Shown: positions 28,254-36,384 of the stretch, in pieces
Position numbering within the stretch: position 1 is the first letter of the stretch
Layout of the letters: every line of letters begins with the position of its first letter
Source: Myxococcales bacterium
Lineage (GTDB): Bacteria; Myxococcota; Polyangia; HGW-17; SLPX01
Reading direction: 5' to 3'
Length of the DNA: 52,615 bases
NCBI GenBank assembly: GCA_007131745.1
Contig: SLPX01000167.1
Location: 1-52,615 of the forward strand
The notes under the pieces: generated by a model
The model's input: the letters and a program-made list of their open reading frames with translations, nothing else
What the model was told of the DNA's origin: nothing
Database searches by the model: none
Program-made: the position numbers and the translations under genes

Positions 28254-28449
28254 ATCAGAGCGAGCCGCAAGAAAAGGCAGATGGACAATAAGCCGACATC
28301 TGAGTTGCGCTTCCGGGTGCAGGTAGGGGCAGGAACGGGTGAAGGATGAAGCAACTCGGACGAGCCGCAGATGAAACTCCCGCAAGGGAGGTTCTAACAA
28401 GGCGCTCGGCGGTTTGTCCGCTGCCGTAAATAAACAGGCTCGCTCGATC
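28254..28449 (-). repeat. Element E2, inverted near-identical copy of E3
   Basis: The reverse complement begins ATCGAGCGAGCCTG and ends GCGGCTCGCTCTGAT, with GAGCGAGCC as the terminal repeat. It matches 41960-42158 throughout except for a few substitutions and small indels (for example GTTTATTTA against GTTTGTTTA). It contains the hairpin CTCCCTTGCGGGAG and a T-rich end. Confidence 0.85.
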
Positions 28450-28572
28450 CATTAGAAAGAGCCCGGCTCATGGATTAGCAGTGCCTTGCAGCGGGCCGGT
28501 TTTTGTGACAAGTTGATCGGAATCGGCAATGAAGTTCGAATGTTCGAACGAATTGCAGTGGAGACCGCAACC

Positions 28573-29013
28573 ATGACCGAGGTTCACATCGACATTGAAG
28601 AATTGGTTCCTCATCGGCCGCCCATGAGGTTGGTCGATGAACTGTGCGAGGTAAAGGGTGATACCGCGGTGACCCGTTCAGTTGTGACCGAAAATTGGCC
28701 GATGTGCGAAAACGGTCGGGTTGATGTGATTTTGATGATTGAAATCATAGCTCAATCCGTATCTGCCATGACTGGTTGGCAACAGCTTGACGAGGACGAG
28801 CACGGTGGCCGTGGTCTGCTCGTGGGAATAAAGAAAGCCGAGTTTTTCGCGGAATACGTCGATGTTTCCGCTTGTTTGAATACAAGAGTCGAACTTTGCA
28901 TCAAAACAGGAAATTACCGGGTGTTTGAAGGCGAAGTGAAAGAAGGTTCGAGGGTGGTTGCAAGGGCCACTCTCCAGGCGTATCGCCCCGAAGGGGGAGA
29001 CATCTTTGCATGA
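28573..29013 (+). CDS. Hot-dog 3-hydroxyacyl-ACP dehydratase (FabZ-like, aryl-polyene type)
   Basis: A 146-residue dehydratase. LVPHRPPMRLVDEL matches the FabZ/FabA-like LPHRxPxLLVDR motif with the catalytic His, and MIEIIAQSVSAMTG holds the second-site acidic residue. It would remove water from 3-hydroxy intermediates to build the conjugated double bonds. ATG 28573 is chosen because GGAG lies nine bases upstream; the frame extends upstream to ATG 28540 and TTG 28486 with weaker sites. It heads a plus-strand operon: dehydratase, ketoreductase, LolA-like, DUF3261-like. A second dehydratase is predicted in the fusion at 34393-35907. Confidence 0.87.
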   Translation: MTEVHIDIEELVPHRPPMRLVDELCEVKGDTAVTRSVVTENWPMCENGRVDVILMIEIIAQSVSAMTGWQQLDEDEHGGRGLLVGIKKAEFFAEYVDVSACLNTRVELCIKTGNYRVFEGEVKEGSRVVARATLQAYRPEGGDIFA

Positions 29014-29044
29014 AGGTCCTACTTGAGACAGGGAGATATTAAAC

Positions 29045-29764
29045 ATGGAAAAGGTTGCGCTTGTAACCGGGGGTAGCCGGGGGATAGGGCGGGCGATTTG
29101 CATCGAGTTGGCGGAACAAGGTTTTTACGTGGTCATAAATTACAAATCCAATGAGCAAGGAGCCGAGGAAACATTGGCCCAAGTCAAAAAACGGAGCGGC
29201 GGAGAGATCATGGGGTTTGATGTCACCGATGAACCAAGCGTGGAAAGCTCCATGAAGAAGGTGATTGAGAGTTGCGGCAGGATCGATGCTCTCGTTAACA
29301 ACGCGGGTGTGACCGCGGACGGCCTCTTCGCCATGATGCCCAAGCGGGATTGGAAACTGGTGGTTGATACGACTTTGGAAGGGTTTTTCAACCTCACGAA
29401 ACCGGTGATAAAGAAAATGATCCGGCAAAAATCAGGATCGATTGTGACGATTTCATCGGTTTCCGCTCTCCTGGCCAACAGGGGACAAGCTAACTATGCA
29501 GCGGCCAAAGCAGGGGTCATCGCAGCATCCAAAGTGTTGGCCGCGGAAACGGGCAGGCTTGGAATCCGGGTCAATGTTGTGGCGCCGGGCCTGATAGACA
29601 CTGAAATGATAAGCAAGGTGCCGCTGGAAAACATCAAGCAAATGATTCCCATGGGGAGAATCGGTCGACCTGAAGAGGTGGCCAAGGTGGTGGGTTTTTT
29701 ATGTTCCGATGATGCGTCTTATGTGACCGGAGCGGTCGTGCCGGTAACCGGGGGAATGGCATGA
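29045..29764 (+). CDS. fabG: 3-oxoacyl-ACP reductase (FabG-type SDR)
   Basis: A 239-residue short-chain dehydrogenase. The NADPH-binding motif is VTGGSRGIGRA; NNAGVTADGL matches FabG closely; catalytic Ser, Tyr and Lys lie in ISSVSALLANRGQANYAAAK; the C-terminal SYVTGAVVPVTGGM is the standard FabG ending. A GGGAG ribosome site is nine bases before ATG 29045. It reduces 3-oxo intermediates between condensation and dehydration. The stop overlaps the next start as ATGA. Given its position it is probably dedicated to the polyene pathway rather than general fatty acid synthesis. Confidence 0.94.
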   Translation: MEKVALVTGGSRGIGRAICIELAEQGFYVVINYKSNEQGAEETLAQVKKRSGGEIMGFDVTDEPSVESSMKKVIESCGRIDALVNNAGVTADGLFAMMPKRDWKLVVDTTLEGFFNLTKPVIKKMIRQKSGSIVTISSVSALLANRGQANYAAAKAGVIAASKVLAAETGRLGIRVNVVAPGLIDTEMISKVPLENIKQMIPMGRIGRPEEVAKVVGFLCSDDASYVTGAVVPVTGGMA

Positions 29765-30432
29765 AAAGCAGAGATGGAAAACCGAGCGATCCATGGAAAT
29801 ACCTGAAGGTCGGATCCGCTGCATTGTTGTGCTTAGCCCTGTTTGCATCACCAATCGGCCGAGCGGAATCGCACCAGCGCAAACAGTGTGATGATGATGA
29901 TGGTTCCTGGGGAAACACATGGGAAAGCATTCAGGAGACGGCCCGGAGGGTTAAGGGGGTACGCTCTCGTTTTGTGCAGAAAAAACACATGAAAATGCTC
30001 AAGGATCCCCTCATTTCCCGCGGCCGCCTGGAGTTCAAGGCGCCGAGGGAAATAAGATGGGAATACACTTCTCCGTTCAGGAGCCTTGTTGTAATGCGCA
30101 AGGGCCGGGCGGACAGGTATGTCTGGCGGGACGGAAGATTCGTCAGGGACGCGGACTCGGAATCCCGCGCGATGCACATCGTGCTACAGGAGGTTGCGGA
30201 CTGGATGAAAGGTGATTTCACGAGCAGCAAGAGTTTTGACGCTACCTTGAAACCGGGATCTCCCTCGATGATAGTGATGAAACCGAGGGAAAAGGCGATC
30301 AAGAGATTCATAGAACAAATCACCGTGACGCTTTCCAAGACCCCGGGTGTTATTCAAAAGGTTGAAATTATCGAGCAAAACGAGGCCACAACGACCCTGG
30401 AATTCACCCACAGTCAAGTTGACCGAAAATGA
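29761..30432 (+). CDS. LolA-like outer-membrane lipoprotein carrier/DUF-type periplasmic protein
   Basis: A 223-residue exported protein. Signal peptide: basic start then SAALLCLALFASPIGRA. The mature part has the LolA-like layout: FVQKKHMKMLKDPLISRGRLEFKAPREIRW matches the region where LolA has F.Q... G.... P...RW. This group is a constant member of aryl-polyene loci and is thought to carry the lipid-linked polyene across the periplasm. It is coupled to its neighbours by ATGA overlaps at both ends. It is more divergent than housekeeping LolA, so a dedicated carrier role is inferred. Confidence 0.85.
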   Translation: MKSRDGKPSDPWKYLKVGSAALLCLALFASPIGRAESHQRKQCDDDDGSWGNTWESIQETARRVKGVRSRFVQKKHMKMLKDPLISRGRLEFKAPREIRWEYTSPFRSLVVMRKGRADRYVWRDGRFVRDADSESRAMHIVLQEVADWMKGDFTSSKSFDATLKPGSPSMIVMKPREKAIKRFIEQITVTLSKTPGVIQKVEIIEQNEATTTLEFTHSQVDRK

Positions 30433-31121
30433 AACGTTGTATTTGCTTGTTGTTTTCCGCAGTGTTTCTCATGGGTGGATGTCAACGTCTGCCTCCCATC
30501 CACCCGGTGCAGGGAGTCGAAACCCGGGAAATCGTCCGTGAATGTCTCGCCTCTTTTCCACAGGGGACTTGGCGCGCGGTTCACGCGATAGAGGCCCAAC
30601 TTCCTTTTCGCAAGCAAAGCTCCATCATAGGAGTGACGGTGGGCGACAGCCGGACCCATCGGCTCAGAAGCGCTATCTTGGCTATCGAGGGGCTTGTGCT
30701 CTTTGAAGCTTCTTATGACAAGGGTCGGTTGAAAGTGCATCGAGCACTGGAACCCTTTGACCGGGGAGGCTTTGGAGAAGGTTTGTTTTCCGACGTTTCC
30801 ATGCTCTTTCTTCCTCCCCGGGGGAGACTTGCGGCTGCAGGGCGGATTCAAAACGGAAACATTGCATGCAGGTGGAAAACCGAGGATCTCGACTACGTGC
30901 AGGTGGAAGTGGAAAAAGATTCCAAAGAGGCCGCGTGGACAATCCGACACTTGAACTCCCGCGGAAAAACTCTCAGAAAAATCCGCGCTTCCTCCAAGAA
31001 AGAAGCTCTTGTTCCGGAAACCGTTTTACTCGAAGTGCTCACCAGGTTCGGCTATCGCCTCCGGATGCGTCTTCTGCAAAGCGACCGAGTAGAGGATTTT
31101 GACGAGATCTTCAGTCATTGA
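30429..31121 (+). CDS. DUF3261-like lipoprotein
   Basis: A 230-residue lipoprotein. The signal peptide CICLLFSAVFLMGGC ends in a good lipobox (LMGGC, Cys18). The mature region has beta-rich patterns (HRLRSAILAIEGLVLFEASY) and resembles the DUF3261 lipoproteins found after the exporter/LolA genes in aryl-polyene loci; the family call rests on context and general similarity. It is probably an outer-membrane receptor or acceptor for the polyene lipid, analogous to LolB. It overlaps the LolA-like gene (ATGA) and the convergent acyltransferase gene by 11 bp. Confidence 0.72.
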   Translation: MKRCICLLFSAVFLMGGCQRLPPIHPVQGVETREIVRECLASFPQGTWRAVHAIEAQLPFRKQSSIIGVTVGDSRTHRLRSAILAIEGLVLFEASYDKGRLKVHRALEPFDRGGFGEGLFSDVSMLFLPPRGRLAAAGRIQNGNIACRWKTEDLDYVQVEVEKDSKEAAWTIRHLNSRGKTLRKIRASSKKEALVPETVLLEVLTRFGYRLRMRLLQSDRVEDFDEIFSH

Positions 31122-31941
31122 GGTACATTCGTCTTGCCCTGTTCGCCACTTCCACGGGAGAAGGCGGGTCGTCCGGCTTGTCGTCTTGCTTGTCGTCCTG
31201 CTTGTCGTCTTGCTTGTCTTCCTGCCACGGATCAAGACGCCCGATTCTACTGAGCCGGATCTCTGTTTTTTCACAGGTGTTGAATAAGAACCTGGACGGG
31301 TGAAAAATCTTTCCCGTGTTTTCTATCTTAAGGACATCTATGGCGCACCGGGTTCGTTTGGCGAGCTTGAAAGCCCCCGGCTCGAAATCGCCCAACTTCC
31401 CGTCTCTGGAGCGCGTCCCTTCAGGAAAGACAAAGAGAATTCCTCCTTCGGCGAGGTAGTCTCCCAGGTTCGTGATTCGAGCAACTATTTTTTCGGCCTT
31501 TTTCGCCGGCAGTTTCGCTGGAATATAACCTGCTTTGTCCATGCTCCAACCGAAAAGGGGCACTTTGAAAAAAACCGGTTTGACAATGGTTTTTTGCTTT
31601 TCAAACAGTGAAATCAAGAGAATCGGGTCCAGGTAGGAAAGGTGATTGCACACGATGATCGAGGAGCGCAGGTTACGGACTTCATCGGAAACGGATATCG
31701 AGATTCCAGGTCCGAGAGTTTTGAGAATACCGAAGAAATATCTATAAAACCGACAGTTTGTTTTCTGAAAACCATGTTCCACGTTGCGGTGAAACACGCG
31801 GACAAAGATCATGGCCGGAAAAAGGAAAACCAATCCGAAAACAATGAAATAAAACCAGAGAACCAGTGTGACGACCGCGTCCACCAGCTTCTTTCCAACG
31901 GCGAGAACGAATTTTGCAACCGCAAACAAACAAAGCGACAA
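31111..31941 (-). CDS. PlsC-like 1-acyl-glycerol-3-phosphate-type acyltransferase
   Basis: A 276-residue acyltransferase. The catalytic NHLSYLD (HxxxxD) and the FPEGTRS motif are both present, with two N-terminal membrane segments (LVLWFYFIVFGLVFLFPAMI). This matches the acyltransferase group present in most aryl-polyene loci, where it is thought to attach acyl or polyene chains to a lipid. The C-terminal 40 residues carry a DKQD tandem repeat (31168-31224), which is not part of the fold. It is encoded alone on the minus strand between two plus-strand genes, overlapping the lipoprotein gene 3' to 3' by 11 bp. Confidence 0.88.
   Translation of the reverse strand: MSLCLFAVAKFVLAVGKKLVDAVVTLVLWFYFIVFGLVFLFPAMIFVRVFHRNVEHGFQKTNCRFYRYFFGILKTLGPGISISVSDEVRNLRSSIIVCNHLSYLDPILLISLFEKQKTIVKPVFFKVPLFGWSMDKAGYIPAKLPAKKAEKIVARITNLGDYLAEGGILFVFPEGTRSRDGKLGDFEPGAFKLAKRTRCAIDVLKIENTGKIFHPSRFLFNTCEKTEIRLSRIGRLDPWQEDKQDDKQDDKQDDKPDDPPSPVEVANRARRMYLND
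31168..31224 (-). repeat. 12-bp tandem repeat encoding DKQD near the acyltransferase C-terminus
   Basis: About four units of GTCGTCTTGCTT-type sequence give EDKQDDKQDDKQDDKPDD. It is a short in-frame expansion and makes an acidic tail outside the catalytic domain. Confidence 0.8.
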
Positions 31942-32126
31942 AAAGCGAGCTCCTTTCGCAGGACGCGCTAAACAAGAAACGCAATTTTACAATGCAGCCG
32001 GGTCATGTGCAACCGTTTGAGATTGAAGCCGAAAACACCCGATTCAGCCTGGGCACCATCCGGGGCGGGGTTGACAAAGGCCAAAGCTTGAGTCACAAAA
32101 CCTCGATACAAGTTGAGGAGCACGAC

Positions 32127-32387
32127 ATGAAAACAGATGTTGCATTTGAGGTGATCAAAAAATACTTTGCAGAGCACTTTGATGTTGATGAAAAGCTGAT
32201 CACTCCGGACGCCCATCTGAATAAGGATTTGAACCTGGATTCCATAGACGCCCTGGACATGGTGGCTCTGTTGGAATCGAATATGAATATTGAGATCAAT
32301 ATCGAAGATTTTCAGAAAGTCTCCACCGTGCAGGATGTTGCAGACTATCTTACGCGCAACGTGGACAATCTTGACGATTTTCTATGA
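32127..32387 (+). CDS. Acyl carrier protein (1 of 3 in locus)
   Basis: An 86-residue ACP. The phosphopantetheine serine lies in LNLDSIDALDM, within the expected helix-II start, and the flanking acidic helices are typical. ATG 32127 has TGAGGAG six bases upstream; the longer open frame to 31914 is rejected because it lacks ACP features and overlaps the start of the acyltransferase gene. It is encoded alone between two minus-strand genes. It carries the growing chain as a thioester after activation by a PPTase, probably the one at 34393-35907. It differs clearly from the ACPs at 41266 and 49256, suggesting different partner enzymes. Confidence 0.93.
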   Translation: MKTDVAFEVIKKYFAEHFDVDEKLITPDAHLNKDLNLDSIDALDMVALLESNMNIEINIEDFQKVSTVQDVADYLTRNVDNLDDFL

Positions 32388-32407
32388 AGTGGTTTTATCG
32401 AAAGAAG

Positions 32408-32896
32408 TCACTTTTCTTTGGGTTCGGAGGGCGATTCCGGCTTGTCCGGCGGAGAATCAGTCTTTGAGGAGCAATGATCATTTGCGCGGACATCGTAGGA
32501 GGAGTTGCGGATCATTCGCTCCACAACGGAACGAACGAGCCAGCGGTTGAATACATTGACATAATAGAAGGCTTCCCGCCCTGCAATCAGGAGGCCGAGT
32601 CCGTAGATGCCCCAGGATACCGCGTAGACCACGGGTCCACCGATGACGGCAAACAGGGGTTCGCCCGTGTACACAGCAATCCCCGCGAAACAAGCCACCG
32701 CGGGCCAGCCGAGAAGCATTCCAATGCCGACAAGAAGCACTCCGGCAAAAAGCCGGGGACGCATGCGGGCCTTGAAAGGCGAGAGGTCCGAGCGTGTCTC
32801 GACCGCGTTTCGCACGTAGCGAACCCGCATGAGCCGCATGCCGATCCTTGTGATTATTCCCGGTTTAGCGGGCCCGTTTTCTTGTGCCGTTGTCAT
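32408..32896 (-). CDS. Small membrane protein of unknown function
   Basis: A 162-residue protein with two to three hydrophobic segments (LFAGVLLVGIGMLLGWPAVA, GPVVYAVSWGIYGLGLLIAG) between a basic N-terminus and a hydrophilic, Pro/Ser/Lys-rich C-terminus. No family is recognised. Small membrane proteins (COG4648-like) occur next to the ACP and ligase genes of aryl-polyene loci, and its position between ACP and AMP-ligase fits, but similarity was not verified. ATG 32896 is preferred over the TTG at 32941. It reads against both neighbours. Confidence 0.6.
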   Translation of the reverse strand: MTTAQENGPAKPGIITRIGMRLMRVRYVRNAVETRSDLSPFKARMRPRLFAGVLLVGIGMLLGWPAVACFAGIAVYTGEPLFAVIGGPVVYAVSWGIYGLGLLIAGREAFYYVNVFNRWLVRSVVERMIRNSSYDVRANDHCSSKTDSPPDKPESPSEPKEK

Positions 32897-32967
32897 CAGG
32901 TTTCTCGCGGCGATGGAATCAGTTTTCACATTCGTTGTCAAACTCTCTCAAGCCCGGGTATAGTGCC

Positions 32968-34422
32968 ATGAAAAACGGGAAGAACAGCACTGAAGACGGA
33001 CAAAACAAGAACCCGAAGAGCAAAAAAAGAATGTTGTTCGATGAGTCTTGTTGCCGGATTCCACTCCCGGACGCTCGCTCTCTTTTCGATACTGAAGGAA
33101 CGACTTATGGTGCGATATACGGCATGGCCGAAGCGATCGGCGCTCGAATGCAGGAATCACCGGGCCGGCTGTTTTGCGTTGCATCGCAGGAGAGACCGAT
33201 CTTGGCCGCTTCGCTGCTGGCTTCGTTTACGGGTTACGCGCGGATCGTGGTCCCTTATGGATTGTCGCCGCGAATCCTGGCCGAAGGTCGGGAAACCATG
33301 TCTTTTGATCATGTCATCATCGCTGCGGACGATGAGAATCGCGCTCCCGAAGATGTTGTTGTCTATCGGATGGAGCAGCGCGGCCACTTCGCACTTCAAC
33401 CCCCACCGTTCGGCGGGGATCCGGAAGAAACCTTTTGTTATCTCTATACAGGTGGGTCGACCGGAAGGCCCAAGGCATGGTCCAAATCTCCTGCAAGCCT
33501 GTTCGGCGAAGGCGAATTCCTGGTGAGGAGGTTCGGCCTGGAACAGGGCGATGTCATCCTTTCGACCGTTCCCGCGCTTCATATTTACGGGCTTTTGTTC
33601 ACCGTGATAGCGGTCATGGCGGCCGGATGTTGCGTTTCGGCCCGTCAACCGTTCATGCCCGCTGAAGTCGAGGAAATGCTGGCGGATGAATCCGTCACTG
33701 TTTTCGTAAGCGGCCCCGCACACTATAGGTTGTTGCGGGACTCGGAAATTCGTTCACCCGGCCTGAGGCTTGGGTTTTCTTCGGGCGGAATGCTGGATTC
33801 CCGGGACGGCGCGAATTTCCACGCAAAAACGGGAGTGGGGGTGACCGAGGTATACGGTTCCACTGAAACCGGAGGAATCGCCTGCAGGCAAAGGGCCCTC
33901 GGTGAAGATGAGTGGACGGTTTTTCCGGATGTGCTTTGGACGACAAGGGCGGTGGATGAAGGAGAAGAGCTTCTGGTTAATTCCCGTTTTCTTTCCACCG
34001 GGCTTTTGTTGGAAGATGGTTTCTTTCCGACCGGTGACATAGTGATACCCGTGGATGAAAACAGGTTTTCCCTGGTGGGCCGCGCGGATGGAATCGTAAA
34101 GGTGGGCGGGAAAAGAGTGGACCTGCTGGAAGTTAAACAAAAAATCAGTAGTATCGAGGGAGTCCGAGATTGCCATGTTGCAACAATGCCCAGGACGGAC
34201 GGACGGAGTGTCGAAATAGTCGCGCTTGTGTCGGGTTCGGTCGAAAGCGGGAAGATCCGGCAACTTCTCGGAAAAGATGTTTCACCCCTTGCGATGCCCC
34301 GAAGAATTATCAAGGTGAATGAAATTCCCACCACGCCTACCGGCAAAAGAGACGGCAGGGCAATCGAAAACCTGATCCGCGACGAATCCGATTCAGGAAG
34401 CGGGACCGAGAACCAAGACTGA
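32968..34422 (+). CDS. AMP-dependent acyl/aryl ligase (ANL superfamily, aryl-polyene starter activation)
   Basis: A 484-residue adenylate-forming enzyme. ANL motifs in order: YTGGSTGRPKAW near residue 160, YGSTETGG, TGD, a GRADGIVKVGGKRVD hinge and the catalytic Lys in TPTGKRDGR near the C-terminus. In aryl-polyene loci the homologous ligase activates the aryl acid (for example 4-hydroxybenzoate or coumarate) for loading onto ACP; with the ammonia-lyase at 15116, a coumarate-type starter is the likely substrate, by inference. ATG 32968 is the first good start; the frame is open upstream over the divergent gene. The 3' end overlaps the convergent dehydratase-PPTase gene by 30 bp. Confidence 0.88.
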   Translation: MKNGKNSTEDGQNKNPKSKKRMLFDESCCRIPLPDARSLFDTEGTTYGAIYGMAEAIGARMQESPGRLFCVASQERPILAASLLASFTGYARIVVPYGLSPRILAEGRETMSFDHVIIAADDENRAPEDVVVYRMEQRGHFALQPPPFGGDPEETFCYLYTGGSTGRPKAWSKSPASLFGEGEFLVRRFGLEQGDVILSTVPALHIYGLLFTVIAVMAAGCCVSARQPFMPAEVEEMLADESVTVFVSGPAHYRLLRDSEIRSPGLRLGFSSGGMLDSRDGANFHAKTGVGVTEVYGSTETGGIACRQRALGEDEWTVFPDVLWTTRAVDEGEELLVNSRFLSTGLLLEDGFFPTGDIVIPVDENRFSLVGRADGIVKVGGKRVDLLEVKQKISSIEGVRDCHVATMPRTDGRSVEIVALVSGSVESGKIRQLLGKDVSPLAMPRRIIKVNEIPTTPTGKRDGRAIENLIRDESDSGSGTENQD

Positions 34423-35907
34423 TATGATGTGACCATCGATCTCAGCCGACAGCACGGTGTGCGTTCCTTCGTTTATGTGCGCAATGCATCCTCCCGGATC
34501 GACTCGACTCACCCTGACCTTTTTGAAGGATTCCGCTAATGGAATGTGGAGGGCTTTGGTTGCGGATTCCTTTGTGCACCAGATCCTCGTCAACGCTTCC
34601 GTCCGTTGCATGTCTTTGATTCCGCGAACCATTTCTTCTTCTTCGGGGGTGAGAAAAAACCGGGCCGCGCGTTCCACCTTTCCGGAGATCTTTTCCACGT
34701 CAACGCCGACGGGGGATCCCGCGGTTACAGCTACCGCGAATCTATCGTCGTGCGCGGCCGATGCATAATCCGCGCCGGCCACATCCCCCGCGGGACACAC
34801 CGGCAAATGTTCTTCCCCGGCCACGGTGCAAAGTTCATTCGACTCGATTTCGTTTTTTCCGAGACGACGAGCCAGTCTCTTGAGCGCCAGGTGAGCCGCG
34901 GCGAAAGAACGCTTTCGGCCGGGCCCGAGACCGTTGTATCGCGCGCTTTCGCTTTCGCTGAAAGATCGATCCGCGTAAGGAGGCACGGTTTCCAGTTCCA
35001 CGATGGAAAAACCGGTGCACCGCCCGGGAAGATCATCTTGGAAAAGGTTTTTCATTTTCAACGGCGCGCGGTGATCTTTCCCCGGAAAATCCGTCATTGA
35101 AACACCGAGCATTTTTTCCACAACCGCGCCGTCCGCTTCGTGAAGATAAATGTCGAATTCCAAGGAAGACCCTTGGATGCATTTCGGCAAAACACGGCAG
35201 TAAAATGTTTGTCCCGGAAGCGGGGGCGCGACTACGACCCGGTGGGAATATCCGGTTGGAAAAACTATTCGGCCCGTGTAACGAGTCGACCATGCCGATG
35301 CCATGTGAAAAGCCGCGTCAATCGGAAAAAATGAACCCAGCGGGCCGCAATGCGTGAAATCGTTTTCATGCACGGGCGCCTTGACCCGGCCGAGCGCTCC
35401 GTCCTGACTCATGTACACTGTTCCGACGATGTTGTGAAACGAAGGCCCGAAATCGACTACTTCATCGTAGATCTCTTTTGCATCGACCCGCAGGCAAACT
35501 CCTTCCAGACCGCAAAGAATGTCCCAGTGTTCATCCGGTCGGTGTTCCGGGCCGCGGAATTGCACTTCAACATGTTTCTTCGAACGAATCATGGACGAAC
35601 GCCCGGCCCGGCGGCGGGTATACAGCGCTGCACTTGCGCATTTTCCTGTTTCGTCGGAAATCCTGATCTCCGCTTCAATAGTTTCGCGGTTTTTTTCAAG
35701 AGGAAGAAGCCGCAGAAAGCGAGCCGGCCCGGATCGGGTCACGTCGATTTCAGGTTTTTGATCCCTTGTTTCCTTTGCTATGAGGTTTGTTGCATGAGCT
35801 CCGGCAAGCACGGGACGACCGTTGATTTGATGATCCTCCAAAAACAAAGGCGTGGGAATTTCAAGCTTGATTGAAGAAGGTCCGGAGAGATCAGTGGATT
35901 GGGTCAT
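34393..35907 (-). CDS. Fusion of PKS-type double-hot-dog dehydratase and 4'-phosphopantetheinyl transferase
   Basis: A 504-residue fusion. The first 310 residues look like a PS-DH (polyketide dehydratase) double hot-dog, with ALAGAHATNLIA-like His-containing and FFPIDAAFHMAS (Asp) segments where the catalytic pair is expected. The C-terminal 190 residues are a Sfp-type PPTase: GVDVEKI near residue 400 and WCTKESATKA near 440 supply the metal-binding Asp and Glu/Lys. It would activate the cluster's ACPs and also act in chain processing. ATG 35907 is chosen because it overlaps the upstream gene's stop (ATGA); the frame runs 96 bp further. Joining these two activities in one chain is unusual. 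The dehydratase assignment is less sure than the PPTase. Confidence 0.82.
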   Translation of the reverse strand: MTQSTDLSGPSSIKLEIPTPLFLEDHQINGRPVLAGAHATNLIAKETRDQKPEIDVTRSGPARFLRLLPLEKNRETIEAEIRISDETGKCASAALYTRRRAGRSSMIRSKKHVEVQFRGPEHRPDEHWDILCGLEGVCLRVDAKEIYDEVVDFGPSFHNIVGTVYMSQDGALGRVKAPVHENDFTHCGPLGSFFPIDAAFHMASAWSTRYTGRIVFPTGYSHRVVVAPPLPGQTFYCRVLPKCIQGSSLEFDIYLHEADGAVVEKMLGVSMTDFPGKDHRAPLKMKNLFQDDLPGRCTGFSIVELETVPPYADRSFSESESARYNGLGPGRKRSFAAAHLALKRLARRLGKNEIESNELCTVAGEEHLPVCPAGDVAGADYASAAHDDRFAVAVTAGSPVGVDVEKISGKVERAARFFLTPEEEEMVRGIKDMQRTEALTRIWCTKESATKALHIPLAESFKKVRVSRVDPGGCIAHINEGTHTVLSAEIDGHIISVLVLGPAS

Positions 35908-36383
35908 TTCGGAAAGTTCTTCCAGGTTTTCACGGTGACGGGATCCACCGCGACCGGCACGGAACGATTGTTTATCGCGCAATGAGTCGTAAAACCCGTG
36001 CATACGAGAACCCCGGTGTCTCCGTTAGTTATGACATAGTCGAATTTCACGCGAACGCGTTCCAAATCCGAGGGCCGCGTGTGAATCCACATGGGGCAGT
36101 CATAGGTAAGGGGATTGACATAGCGCAGTCCGGTTTCCACGACCGGGTATATATATCCCGATTCCTCGACTTGCAGGTAGGGAAAGCCTACATCCCGCAT
36201 CAACCCGGCCCGGCCCATTTCAAAATATATGAGATAATTCGAGTGGTAAACCACCCCGGAACGATCCGTGTCCGCGTACAAAACCCGGTTGAAAGTGCGA
36301 TGATAGACAAGGCCGCTTGTCTTGTCCCGCACGTATCTTTCGTCTCCGTTGTGTATTTCAGGTTCGAACAACTTCGGACGCAT
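35904..36383 (-). CDS. Hot-dog thioesterase (4HBT family)
   Basis: A 159-residue thioesterase. YADTDRSGVVYHSNYLIYFEMGR is the classic YbgC/4HBT active-site region with Asp in TDRSG and the following Tyr-Phe-Glu. ATG 36383 sits one base after the upstream ketosynthase stop and is preferred over an in-frame start at 36437 inside that gene. It overlaps the dehydratase-PPTase gene by four bases. It corresponds to the thioesterase found next to the ketosynthases of aryl-polyene loci, thought to release or proofread chains. It is more divergent from the thioesterase at 16665 than expected for a recent duplicate. Confidence 0.88.
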   Translation of the reverse strand: MRPKLFEPEIHNGDERYVRDKTSGLVYHRTFNRVLYADTDRSGVVYHSNYLIYFEMGRAGLMRDVGFPYLQVEESGYIYPVVETGLRYVNPLTYDCPMWIHTRPSDLERVRVKFDYVITNGDTGVLVCTGFTTHCAINNRSVPVAVDPVTVKTWKNFPK

Positions 36384-36384
36384 A

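Larger units (their letters stand above)
28017..28461. repeat. Composite of intergenic elements with terminal inverted repeats (copies E1 and E2)
   Basis: This fills the 668-bp non-coding gap between the kinase start and the dehydratase gene. A perfect 20-bp inverted repeat (GGATCGAGCGAGCCTGTTTA) lies at 28017-28036 and 28431-28450. Inside are two elements. E1 (28068-28244) has 15-bp ends matching 14 of 15, two CTTCGG-type hairpins and a T8 run. E2 (28254-28449, minus orientation) is about 95% identical to E3 at 41960-42158. The block looks like nested MITE-like insertions or structured RNA. No coding potential is believed here. Confidence 0.8.

Noticed and set aside
28486..28572. Longer dehydratase start (TTG 28486 or ATG 28540)
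   Set aside because: Weaker ribosome sites and no conserved residues in the extension; ATG 28573 has GGAG at nine bases.
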